Positions 1-11,940 of a stretch of DNA of 64,000 nt are shown here, piece by piece (the first letter of the stretch is position 1; each line of letters opens with the position of its first letter). The notes under the pieces were generated by a model. It saw nothing but the letters and a program-made list of their open reading frames with translations. It was not told the DNA's origin and did not search any database. Location of the stretch: contig KL647301.1 of assembly GCA_000727475.1 (NCBI GenBank), positions 2,609,250 through 2,673,249 of the forward strand, given 5' to 3'. The DNA comes from Sarcocystis neurona (taxonomy: Eukaryota; Apicomplexa; Conoidasida; Eucoccidiorida; Sarcocystidae). The position numbers and the translations under genes were made by a program.

Positions 1-171
1 ATCCTTCTGCGGAGGCAATACGAACTCCTCCACCAGTACGGTGCTACGGGAAGCCGAAGCTTGGCCACGCATGCGTTTGTTTTTTCTTGCAGTGCCGCAC
101 AGCGTCCTGCAAAACGACGCGAGTCGTCATTTTATATTAGAATGTTCATTCCCGTTGTGGCTTCCTCCTGA
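1..171 (+). CDS. possible 3' end of an upstream gene (partial)
   Basis: Frame 1 is open from the first base to a TGA at 169-171 (56 codons) and begins with a protein-like run (ILLRRQYELLHQYG). A strong acceptor-like sequence (T-rich tract plus CAG at about 90-92) lies inside it, so the stretch could equally be intron followed by a terminal exon in another frame. No domain is recognisable. If real, the gene lies upstream and to the left of the window. Weak call based only on an open frame and its composition. Confidence 0.2.
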   Translation: MLLRRQYELLHQYGATGSRSLATHAFVFSCSAAQRPAKRRESSFYIRMFIPVVASS

Positions 172-1577
172 AGTATATATCTCCCTATGTACAAGGTCTC
201 GTCTATAAACATATCGTGCCCTGTTGCGTAGGGCACCGATTCAGCGTTTCTTTTTGCGTAAACTTCTCGTGGTGGAGACGACCTTCCCACTCAAAGTACG
301 TTCCTCTTCCTTGTCGCAAAAAAGAGCATTTCCTTCCTCTTGCATGTCGAGGCCACTACGGCAGGATACGCCGGGATGTGCTGTGTCCCCGTAGGGCCAC
401 CGTTACTTGTGTGCACAACCACGGCCGCGCTAGCCGCTAGTCGAAATTATTTCTGCGTCTTTGACGAGCACTGCAGACCATGTACTAGGATCTGATGTTT
501 TGCTCCGGCTTGTAGAAACTCCTCGCCAACAACGATCTATCCTGCGTGCCCTCCTTGAGGTGCAGGAACAACTCTGTGTCGTCTCAGTGCACCTGTTCTT
601 CGCAGGGTACACCACAGACGTATCTCTACAGTGAAACTGTCACAGTTACGTTGTATCATTGTTGTTCGCTGGACGTTCGTGTCTATGTCTATTTGTGGCG
701 GGCGCGCGACGTATCCCTTCTACTGTAGGCAGCTGTTACTTGTGCAACTCTGCCTCGTGCGTACGTAAGGTACGCGCGAATGTGGTTTTATTACAACAGA
801 TCTACGAATGGTGGTGAATTGCTCGTGTCTTTCCTCCTCCTGCATTAATAATTTCTACTGCACGTGCACCTCGTCGCCTGAGCTGTATCACTCTGTTACA
901 ACGTACACACGCGCCTGCGTCGTTCTGTTTATCCGTATAAGCAAATATGTACGGGCCATCGATTTACTTCTGTGCAAAAGGATTCCGTCTTTTTTTCTTG
1001 CCAAACTTTTTTTTTCCCGCGCTTGTGTCGCATCAGACAAGAAGAATATCTGGTTAGATCCCCGCAGAAGGCATATCTGTACGTAAGTGCTGACCGGAAG
1101 TACGCGTAGCACTTTTCCTTTGAAGCGGTTTTTCTCGGAGCAGCACACACAGACACCGTTGCGCGTGCATTCCACGTGTACCCCTGTACACTGTAGGAGA
1201 GAAACTCCTGCACAGCTAAACTACAGCAGTGAAAATTGAGTGCAGCTAATATTATACAGAAAGGCTAACTCAAGCGCTGTCTGTCTTTCCCGCGTCGTCT
1301 ACGCTGCGTTCACGCGCCTTCTCTTTTCTCCAGTTGTCGCTCAGCTTGTTCCTCGGGAGATCTGCAAGACACCGGCCTTCGCTGGTGATGGAGCTCGAGC
1401 GCACGCAGCAGAACACGCTGCATGTGGATCACTTTTTCTTCATAAACACGTCTCGGCGGTGCAATTCGGCCCCACTCCAAGGAAAGGCCCGTATACGCTA
1501 AAAGCATTCTTCAACAACTCTGATAAACACTGCTGTCCTCCGAGGATATATGTGTGACACTAAGTTGAAACATAAAG
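172..1577. other. upstream intergenic region of the M18 gene
   Basis: No gene can be supported here. Short open frames exist on both strands but have no recognisable motif. The segment is pyrimidine-rich with runs of T (for example around 990-1015) and presumably contains the promoter and 5' UTR of the aminopeptidase gene that starts at 1578. No TATA or initiator element can be assigned with confidence. Confidence 0.5.
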
Positions 1578-4500
1578 ATGGCTGCCTCGCCGTCCTTTTC
1601 GTCGTTATTTGCAGCAGCAGCTTTGCTGAAGGAGGGACAGCGGCAGGGCCAACGATTCCTCGACTTCGTCAATAAGACCGGATCTCCTTATCATTCTGTG
1701 CAGGCGGTCAAAGAATGTCTTCAACAAGGCAAGCGTCAGTTTGTCGAGCTTCGAGAAACGTAAGACGAAATTCCTGCATTGCTTCTGACTCTGTACGTGT
1801 GTATCTCTTTGCCAGTCTACGTTACCACTTCTTTTCTTGCGCGAGGCGCCTCCCCGCCATCAGCTTGCATTATACACACGTGCTTGCTTCACCGGACTGT
1901 GTCAGTTATTGTGTCCTGGCCGATACTACGAACCTTGTTTTCTGCGGCTGCGGAAAACAATAGCGCAGGCAGAAAAACACACGTGTCACCCAGTGCTAAA
2001 GATGTGCATATATGTGGGGATACTTGTAGATGGGTACAACACGTAGAGTAGCTTACACAATCGTCTGTGCATCGCAGCGTGTAACTGCACATGGAGCTGT
2101 GCGTATGTATGTACACGAGGATATACATGCATACAACTATATACGCATGTACATATATATATATGTGCATATATATATGTGCACTGCATAAGGCTACACA
2201 CGCTTTCGTAATTGGATATATACATAAGTGTGCCTCTCAGCATACTATAGCTATCTGCAGAGTTCCATATATATATACATATATATATAAATATGCGTGT
2301 ATATACGTATGAGTATAATTCCAGAGAGTTGCATATGTCTACATATGCTGCATGTCGCTGCTTACACATAGATGTGTTACGTATATCTACATACACCGCG
2401 TACAGGTGCAAATGCGCACATACGCTTACAGTGTAGACGTGAGCTGCACGTATGCGTATCTACGCCTGTGCATACACAGCGCACCAAGCTTCATGTCCTC
2501 CGGTATAGATATGTGTAGTATACAGAGAGAATTTCCGTACATGTGTACCGGTACATCTGTGTTGGGACAGATACGAGCCTGGCTGCAGTTTTTGCTGCTG
2601 CTGGTGTTGGTCTGCTGCTTTTCGTGGGTGCAGTGAGATGGACAAGCTGCACCCGGGCCGCGCGTACTACCTAACCCGAAACAATGCGTGTATCGCAGCC
2701 TTCGTCGTTGGTGAGCCTGCGTGCGTTGCCTCTCTTTATATTATAAAAGTAGGCCAGCGCACTGGCACGTTCCTTGCAGCGGCATTTCAGCTACAACTGT
2801 CGTGCTTGCGTCCTCGACGGAGCATACACAAACACGCATCTGTGTGACAGGACCCAGTCTTTTTTCTCCCCGTATCTCTACATGTCCGATTTGTGGTGTT
2901 CGGCCGGTGCTGTTGTAGCCTCCTTTCAGGAGCTTCGACCTGTTCTTTGGACGCATGTGTGCACAGGCTGGGCTGTGGTACCACCTCTTGTCCACACACT
3001 TCTGTAGGTGCACGTCTGTGTTCTGCCCGTTGTCCTTTTTCTTATGTATGCACTTTTATTTCTGTGTCTCTCTCCGTATACGTGGCCACATACACCCATA
3101 GAAGCACAGGAAAGTGCAGACGTATAGAACTGACAATAACCCTTTGCCTGTGTAGGCACGACGATTGTATGGCCGTGCAGAGAGATTTGTTTGCATATTA
3201 TCCGTGCAGGCTTTTCGTCTTTTGAGCTCGCTCCGCTGCGCGCTGTGCACGCCGCAGGCGCGTTGACTGCTGGTGTATCATTTTGTGTTGACTCCTGAGG
3301 TAAATTTACACACGCGCATTTATGATGCACACGTTCATTCAGACATGTATGCTTGTGTCTGTATATACACGCGTACATACATGTGGATGATAATAATAAT
3401 AAATACAGGTGTACACAGACACGCGATTAATAGCTGTCTCTACCGGTGCAGCTGCATTCCTGCGCTGTGTGTATATACGCGTGTATATATATACATGGAC
3501 TTATGTGTAAATAAAGTATATATAATATATTCAATATATATATATATATGTACACAGACACGGGATTAATAGCCGTCTCTACCGGTGCAGCTGCATTCAT
3601 GCGCTGTGCGTCTGTATATACACGTGTATATATATATATGCATATTGGATAGATTATATATATTTTCTTCACACGGAAGTCCTATATATATATGTACAGA
3701 CACGCGATTAAAAGCCGTCTCTACGGGCGCGGCTACATTCCTGCGCTGTGTGAGCCTGCAGGAGAGAGACCACACGAGCAAAAGGCCCCGGCGGAGGACC
3801 GCTTTTTGATTATAGCATCGCACACAGATTCTCCGTGTCTGCGGCTGAGGCCCAACTGCAACATCACTTCTGACGGCACACACCAGGCAAGCGCGCGCTT
3901 CAGCGGCGGCTGTCGCACATGCGGATAGATATATACGTGTAGTATAGATAGATGGACCATGAAACCTCACCGGCTGGTGTATACAGAGAGACGTGTGCAC
4001 ACACGTCTACACAGGTAAGAACCTCTGTTTTGCAATGCCTGTTCGGACAGAGATCTATGCGTATTTTCTTTCGATGTTGCACGACGATCGACCGGTACTG
4101 AACCCCTCTCTTGGCCTTGACGTGGTGACACGTCCCCAGCAGCAGAAGCATTTCTTTTTGAGCATTTGCCGCACGCTGCAGCACCGGAGACAGTCGCGGA
4201 GCTTTTAACTTCGTTGTTGTTTTACATGTTGGACACTGGCGGCATTGACAGCAACGCTCACGTGCGTGGATGTAGTTTTTTCTGGGCGCAAGCCCGCAAG
4301 CAGCAACAGACAGATGATGCCAGCGGCCGCTGCTGTCCTCCTTGCAGTGCCCTGGGGGTCTGCAGGTTGCGCAGGTCTAGTAGAAGATGAAAACAAGAAA
4401 AAAGAGTTTGTTTTCCTGTTCGGCGGGTAGTGTGTCCGCTCCGCTTCGTCAGTTTTCCTTGCTTCCCCTCCTCGAGCCTTCTCGTTTCCATTTGGGGCAG

Positions 4501-7500
4501 CCTGCTCTTCGAACATACTAAAAAAAAAAGGTCTTTTCCAGAACGGTGTATTCTTGAGTCCCCGTTACGACGTATCTATTCTACAATGTGTGGAACGTTG
4601 CAGGTGGGCGTGGAGTGCTACGGAGGCGGACTGTGGCACACCTGGCTCGATCGCGGCCTGGGACTCGCAGGGGTGGTCTACGTGAAAGAGAAAGGTATGC
4701 GAAGGACAGAGAAGCTGAAAGACGCGAAGAGGCAGTAAAAGGGAGAAGGTGAAAGTAGAGTTCGTGACACAAGCAGCCACCCGGTGAGAGAGAAAGAAAA
4801 CCAAGAAAAAGCAGAAGAAGTAGGGAGAGAAAAAGGGAGAAGAGAGACAGGAGGAGACTCGGGACACACTACGCGAAGGTAGACCGGAAGGAACAGCGGA
4901 CACAGAGAAGGCCAGACAAAATCCTTAGATAAAGAGAGCACGCAACTCGGCCTAGCACGCAACTCGGCCACGAAGCAGACGGACGTGAAAGAAATTCGCT
5001 GACGAGCAACAATCGATGAAAAGTAATACACAGTGCGCGATGTGGACCGATTTTTTTCTGCAGGACAAGTGACGGGGAAGCTCCTGCGCATTCCGAGACC
5101 TCTCCTCTTTATCCCAAATCTGGCCATTCATCTGCGCTCTGCAGAAGAACTTGCTGCTGGACTCAAGCTGTCCAAGGTACCTCTGTCTATCTCTCTCTTT
5201 GCATATAAACATATATATATATATATATATATGACTATCTGGATGCCCCGTAATATGTATATGAATATGTAGGAAAGAATGTGTACACTTACAGAAGTAT
5301 GTATATTTGTATATAGTGTGCGTGTGTGTGTGTGTGTATGTATGTATGTATCTGTGTGTCTGCTGCGTTCTCTGTATTCACCGATACATATATATATATA
5401 TATATGTATCTGTATATATATATGTGTATGTGTATTACACGTGTATGTAAGCATCTAAGTGAGTGTCTATAAGCATTCACGTGCACGTTAATGTAGAGAT
5501 TAGTGTAGTGTTACCGAAAAAAGGACAGGGGTTGCGTAGACGTCTGTACATCTCTGTATGTATATGTTGTGATTTATACACATATCTGCGTTGTACACAT
5601 ACGTACACGTGGGTGCGTGTCGGCATGTGCGTATTTGCTGGTTAAACCTGTTTGCCGCCTCTACGTAATTATATATAATACAAACACGCAGCTACGCTTG
5701 TCTTGTTTCCCCGAATGTGTACCTCGAGGCTCTTATGATTCACTTTTGCAGGAGAAGGAGCTACAGCCGTTTTTGTGCACAGAGGTGTACGAACAGCTGC
5801 TGCGTCTGTCGACGCCTCCGACCCCACCTTCGCCGAGGAGCAGCAGCAGCAGCATTGCTGCAGCAGAAAGCAAAGGAGATGCGCCACAGAAATCCCTCTG
5901 CAGCTTTGCCGAGGACACGCGAAAAAGAGAAGCGGAAGAAGAAGCTGCTGCACAACTGCTGCAGCCTAAATCAACTGTTAAGAAAATGATGCCGGCGCCT
6001 CTACTGCGGCTGCTCGCCAGGTAACGCCTCGAACAGCGGCAGCAGCACGCAGCAGAAGAAGAAGAAAAGCAGCAGGATGACGCAGCAGCAAAACGACGAC
6101 TAGGGGCGTCTTCAGGGAAGGCAGCGATATTGCAGAGGGGAAAGAGGAGGACTTTGTGCAGCAGCAGTGGACTGAAGACATAATCAGATGAAGAGAGGAA
6201 GAGACGAAAGCAACTCCTCCTGCGTAGGCACACATGAGTGACTCTCTGCTGCCACCCTGCTGGTGCACACTGCTCACAGAGCTCCTCTTTTTCTTTGTAT
6301 ACGTACATACGCACGTGCGTATGTGTATTAATACACTTGTGTGTGAGCTATACAGACAAAAGAATGTATATCTGTACACATGTGAGAAGCGCTCAGTACG
6401 GAATGCGCTGCTTGTAGGGAGCTGAAAGTGGAGCCGGATGCAATACTTTCTTGGGATCTATGCCTGATGGATGCGACGGTAAGAGCCGAAGCAGCGCGTG
6501 CACCCTTGCTGATGCGTGTGCAGCGGTAGCAGGAGGCAACAACAGCGGTAGATGGAGATGACTTCCTTCTGTCAAGAAATTTATTCGGCTTCTGGTTTTG
6601 CTAGTAGCGGGATGGTCGCGTGGTCTGCAGTGTCTGTACACCCCAGGCCATGTTTGATAGTCTGTACGTCGGATACTCTGATACTCGTGCTTCTCGTCGA
6701 GACTTCGTTACACGTGTGGCCAGGACTGTCGCCTGCACGTCTCACCGTTTGGTGTCTAGACACCTGATTTGTGATGCACGTACACCGGGCATTTCTGGTT
6801 CTTGCCTCTCCCCGCACACATTACAGCTGCGGCGTGCGTCCTATGTACGCGGTGTTGTGGCAGCCAGGGCGCCTGTGCGGGATTTCCGAAGAGTTCGTCG
6901 AATCTCCACGCCTGGATAATCTCATTTCGACTTTTGCTGCTTTCGACGCTCTCTCCTCGTGCGAGGTCCCTCCTTACACCGTCGCCGTCGCCATCGGCTT
7001 TGATCATGAAGAAGTTGGCAGCGACAGCTACAGTGGTGCGAACTCCTGTCTCGCTAGGGTAGGTGCCTGCGTCCTTCGTTCACCTCTTTACTGGTACGAG
7101 CATACTACTGCGCAACTACATGCGCGTCTATGTATCCGCACACCTTGACTGCATGCGTCAAGCTGTGCACACCTCTGTTTCACCTCGACTGGGATCTCTA
7201 TTCGCACCTTTGTACATACACTTCCTCGCGCAGACCTCGCTTGCCGCTCTGCGTACCTGCGTGTGACTCGCGAACTGTGTGAGTGTGCTTCTGGTGCATG
7301 CATCGTCCGTTCGGATGCACCGCAGGTCAACGTCCTTTCCTATATGGAAGTCTACCTGTACGCGTACGAGCAGCGGTGCCGTTGCGAACAAGCCGAGGAC
7401 AACGCTCACCTGTGTCACTCCAGTGCTCCACGCGGTTAAACTACAGTCCACACAGATGTTATGACGTACACTCGAGAACGAGTTCTGCCGGCGCCTGATT

Positions 7501-10500
7501 CGTGTTGATCCTGTGAGGTAGTCTCGTTCTCCTTTAAAATGTACGTCGCTCCTTGTGGCTCCTTTCATCTCTTTTTCCTCTTCTCCTTTCCTTCTGACTG
7601 TGTCGCCTTGGACGTCTTGATTCTGGCACTTTCCGTGTGATATGCCTTCTGATGGAAACATCTAAAGCGTTGCTTGTCTCCTGCGTGCGAGTGTGCAGAC
7701 GTGGCTGAAGCTCATCGCGGACGGCCTTGGCATAGGTCACTTCGAGCGCATGCTGATGCGATCTTGTCTTCTCAGCGCCGTAAGCAGCAGCAGCAGGTCT
7801 ACAAACACCCACATGCGTTTGTATGTACATGTATAGACACTGGTGGACACGCGTGTGTCTATACGTGTGTATCTGTTTGCATGCTGTTGTGATGAGCGGG
7901 AGTCTGTCCGTTTGAACATGGTGTGGTGTACGAGCCTTGAGGAACGAGGCACCATTCTCCCGCAGGTGCAGCTAATGCGCCTTGGTTGCCTACCTCTTAT
8001 AGGTGTCTACGATGTAGGGAGCACTACTACCGCCCGTCTTATCACCACCACTACTACTACTACCACTGCCAATATTCTCGCTACCACTACTACTACTACT
8101 GCCACCGCCAGTATCACACCACAAGGACCCCCATGGAGGCACGTATGCGTGGAATCAGTAGGAGGACATTTCCTGGCGTCCGCTTCCAGCTACCAGCGTC
8201 CGCAGTCACACTAGACACACGTTCACGCAAGCAGTGGTGTACTAATATTATACTGCGTCTACTGCTGCTACCGCTACCCGTCCGTAGATATACGTATGTC
8301 CATTTCACTAGCAGCACCAACACGACATGCATGGTTGTTGTCATTTCTGCGACCTCGCGTTCCTCGCACGTTACAGAAGGAACGTCTGTGTTTAACTTGA
8401 AATTGTTCCTGTCACTAGTCGTATTTAGTACTACTATTGGTACGACTCCACCCACCAACCTGGCGGAGAGGCGAGACTTTTACGTGGCTTTCTCCGTGTT
8501 AGACTCTCTCTCTTTTAAATACGAATGAGACAGCCAGCCTTCCTGCGGGCCGCCGATTATCTCACTCGTGGACCTTCGTCTTTCTCTGCGTTCACTACTA
8601 CGTATTTAGAGAGATGAAGAAGGAACTGGATAACGCTACGTGCCTGGTCCACAGGCATGTGGTTCAGAAAGGATTTGTTGTGAGTTCCACACGGCGACTG
8701 CAAAGGACCCGCGGGCACCGTGTCGCGTCTTGCTCTCTTAGTCTCTCTGTGGCATGTTCTCGTATTTTTACGTATGTGTACCTTTCTGCCTGAATACGTT
8801 TATATATATATGTGGATATCTCGTGTACATACGTCTGTTCCGCGTATGCAGGATATGGCGCACGCGCTGCATCACAACTACGCGGATAGACACCAAGCGC
8901 AGCACAAGCCTCTTTTGCAGCGGGTGAGAGATGTTTCTTCCAGTGGTAAACGCAGAATGTGAATGCGGTATAATTTGCCAGCTTTTATATTTTGATTTCC
9001 ACGTGCACTTGTGTTTTCTCTCTGCTCGCTCTACATGTCAGAGCTGTCTGTACTAAACGTAAATGCATGTACGTAGTACGAATACACACGCGCGCACATA
9101 CAGATACATGTATACGCAAACATTCATGTGGACACGCATGTAAGTACAGACGGTCGTACACGTTTGCACCTGTGTCTTCCCCTTGGTATATGTGAACACG
9201 TGTTCCCGTCCGTCCACGGCGTTTCTTCACGCAGAGTGGCGGTCACGAGCCGTGTGCCGAGAAGAACGACGATGTGTCTCTCTTGCTGCAGGGCGTCTGT
9301 GCGTACTCGGGTGGCGCACGATGTGTCTCTCTTGCTGCAGGGCGTCTGTGCATACTCGGGTGGCGCATACTTCAAGCGCACACGTGGACCAATGCCTGTA
9401 GAAATCTGCGAGTGTACGCCGTATGTTTAAGTGTATATGTATATATCCTTCATATGTGTGTGTGTATTATATGGTCTGTCGGACTGCCACTTCTTTATGT
9501 GTATGTGCGTAATGAGAGTGTATGTAGAGACAGACAAATGACCGTTTGTCGCTCCGTGCTCATGTTCTGTGGATGCCGACAGAAGCTGGTTTTTCGAGGA
9601 ACTCCGCGCCGAGACAGGCACCGAAGCAGGCTACACTCTGTGTACCTCTGTGAACATGTGTGTATATGCTTGTATTTATGTATCTACGTGCATGTGCATA
9701 GATGTCTGTATACATGTGTATGTACGTATATCTTTGTGTCTCCATGTATATGGATGTGTATGTACTGTGTATATATGTGTGTACTATTTATGTCACGTCA
9801 GCGTTAGACGTGATCGGCGTCTTTGTCGACAGCGGGTCTCTGTCCCTTGTGGTGGGCATGCAGGGCTTGGTAGTGAAAGAAAATGCGAATCAGAGATATG
9901 CCACAAATGCGTACGGCACTGCGTTGCTGCGGGACCTCGCTGAGAAACATGAAGTGCCTCTGCAGGATTTTGTCGTGAGGAACGACAGTCGCTGCGGCTC
10001 GACCGTCGGACCTTACCTTAGTGCTCAATTAGGTGAGTTCTGTCGGCACGGCCCCCTTCGTATAGATGTCTGGATGATTTTCAAATCCGAGTCTCAGCAT
10101 ATTTGTAACACTTTTATGTATAATACTTGCGCCTACGTGTGTGCACTAGATTACGTCAAACTGTGCGCACTGGGCACACAGAGGAAGGTCTCCCTAAATG
10201 ACACATATATACGTATATATATATATATATATGTATGCACATATTCGTGAACACCTGTGCACATATGTTTATATATTTGAACTCGTGTATACGCGTGCGT
10301 GTACATATACATATATATATATATATGCATTCATATATACATACACTGCTGAATATGTACCTGTATGTGTAAATATGTTTGTGCGTGCGTCTAGAAATGA
10401 ACAACTGAGGCTACGCACAATTATATGTATGTATACAGGTAGATGCTCTTAGAGAGGAACAGCGTCTTGAACTCTCTGGATGTTGCACCCCGTCTCCGTT

Positions 10501-11208
10501 GTATGTAGGCTTGATATTTGCACTTCTGTGTGTATGCTTGTGTTGAAAGTTGACAATGCAGCCTGCACGCATTTACTATTTTTCTGTATTTACGAGGCCC
10601 GCACAACATATCCTGACATGTAGCTGCACGTATGCAAATCTGTAGGAAGAAAAGACAGACACCTGGTAAGATTGAAGAACAGAGAAAGGCAAAATTCCTC
10701 GTGCACTTGATAGGTACCTCTGCTCATTTCTGGGGAAGGTAGCCTCTCTTCTACCGGCACGGAAAAACTCTCTATTCGACTAGTTGTGCACCCGTTCATG
10801 CTGAAGGTAGTTCGCACATGCACGCAGTATGCAGACGTATGCATCCGCAGATATATATATATATATGTATACACGTAGAGACTCACATATTCCTGCTGTA
10901 CGCAGGGAGAGAAGTGTTGAACGCCGCGCACCAGCACGTGTGCACTAATGTTTGACCAAGATTTCCTTATTTCATGTGAATATATGTGTGCCGTCGCGTA
11001 CGGTACGTCTGTGTGTGTATACTTGTGGGTGAAACAGATACGTATGTCTGCGTCCTTCATCATAAAGGCGGCGCGCACTGTTTACCCACCCCTGCTTAAG
11101 GTACGTATGGATGTACACATTCCGAATGTGAATACGAGTGACGCCCGACGATGGAAGACTGAGCGGCTGGCGTAGAAATTTCTGTGGAGGCAACGGGTAT
11201 ATACACGT

Positions 11209-11239
<31 letters not shown>

Positions 11240-11940
11240 ACGATGTGTACGTGCGTGGACTCAAGCGGATTCCCCCGTATACACGTACGCGTATAATAGC
11301 CATGGTTTACCGTCAGGGAAACAACAAACGTGGCGCTGATGTGGGACCGCAGCAGCACACGCCAATATGTTTCACGCACTCATATCAAAAATTCCATCTG
11401 TCACCTTTTGTGCCTTCCTTTGAACCTCCTACGTGGGGGTGTGACAGGAGTGTGCACTATTGACGTTGGAGTGCCGCAGTGGGCGATGCACTCATGTCGG
11501 GAAATTTGCGGCGTACTGGATTTGGCGGCTGCGAGTAGACTTTTCAAGGTAGGTAGAACAGCAGCAGGAGCTCCACGTGTACTCAGGCATCTACATAGAC
11601 AGAGGTACACGTCTATGGTACATGTTAGTATTTGTATGCACACACCTCCGTATGGACACACGCAGACCGACGCCCACGTGTGCACACACGCACACACGTA
11701 CGTTGTCACTCACACGCACGCGCACGCCCGCACGGAATTACCACGTACATGTGTTTACGCTTAATTAGAGAGGCGTAGACACGTACGTGTACATATATAT
11801 ATACATAGAATCAAGCGCGATTGATCAGAATGCAAACGAGCTGCTGAATGAATGAGCAGGAACTTACGTTGCTGTGTATATGTCCCGTGGTGCCATAATT
11901 GCTTCTGCGTCATCAGGCATTCTACGGGTCCCTCCCTTGA
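1578..11940 (+). CDS. DNPEP: M18 aspartyl aminopeptidase
   Basis: Cytosolic metallo-aminopeptidase that removes N-terminal Asp/Glu; this family has two divalent metal ions and forms a tetrahedral dodecamer. Exons by phase-consistent splicing: 1578-1759, 2634-2710, 3762-3886, 4604-4694, 5064-5176, 5752-6020, 6418-6478, 6864-7058, 7699-7779, 8852-8923, 9864-10032, 11448-11548, 11917-11940. They sum to 1560 nt, 519 aa plus stop, close to the usual 470-570 aa. Predicted metal/catalytic residues: His107 (SHTDSP), Asp324 (SPRLDN), Glu355-Glu356 (DHEEVGS), Asp399 (DMAHA) and His493 (WAMHS). Other family blocks: [36 protein letters not shown]. The last exon is only 24 nt (AFYGSLP, stop). Exon 6 has an extra low-complexity loop of about 50 residues rich in Ser, Glu and Ala. 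The start is the first ATG of the family-matching N-terminus. The intron at 3887 uses a GC donor. The assignment is firm; exact ends of some exons are inferred. Confidence 0.95.
3411..3751 (+). repeat. three copies of a ~60-bp repeat in M18 intron 2
   Basis: Copies at 3411-3470, 3550-3609 and 3694-3751 share GTACACAGACACGCGATTAA at the left and end with TGCGCTGTGTG. Copies 1 and 2 differ by only a few bases; copy 3 is more diverged. TA-rich microsatellite separates them. The third copy ends 10 bases before the acceptor of exon 3 (3762), so this unit forms the pyrimidine-rich end of the intron. Confidence 0.85.
3887..4603 (+). other. GC-AG intron (M18 intron 3)
   Basis: Exon 3 has no usable GT donor before its frame runs out. 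The sequence CACCAG then GCAAGC at 3887 matches the GC-donor consensus (AG followed by GCAAG). Using it gives phase 0 and joins SDGTHQ to VGVECYGG, the spacing found between these blocks in M18 enzymes. The acceptor is the CAG at 4601-4603. Confidence 0.75.
5205..5435. repeat. microsatellite cluster in M18 intron 5
   Basis: A (TA)n tract at about 5210-5233, (GT)n then (GTAT)n at about 5310-5352, and another (TA)n tract near 5390-5406. Such tracts occur in most introns of the confident genes and are absent from their exons. Confidence 0.9.
8037..8112 (+). repeat. ACT/ACC trinucleotide tract in M18 intron 9
   Basis: Imperfect CAC/ACT/ACC trinucleotide repeats run from about 8041 to 8112. They are intronic (between exons ending 7779 and starting 8852) and have no coding role. 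Confidence 0.8.
9270..9367 (+). repeat. 49-bp perfect-length tandem duplication in M18 intron 10
   Basis: Two adjacent 49-bp copies (9270-9318 and 9319-9367) differ by a single base, G at 9302 versus A at 9351. Each contains TCTCTCTTGCTGCAG followed by GGCGTCTG, a textbook acceptor. The genuine acceptor lies further on at 9863. Confidence 0.9.
10200..10350. repeat. TA-rich microsatellite in M18 intron 11
   Basis: Two (TA)n tracts near 10206-10230 and 10309-10326 lie within TATG/TGTA-rich sequence between exons 11 and 12. Confidence 0.85.
11203..11240 (+). repeat. (GT)n microsatellite in M18 intron 11
   Basis: An almost uninterrupted TG dinucleotide run of more than 25 bases, upstream of exon 12 (11448). 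Confidence 0.9.
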
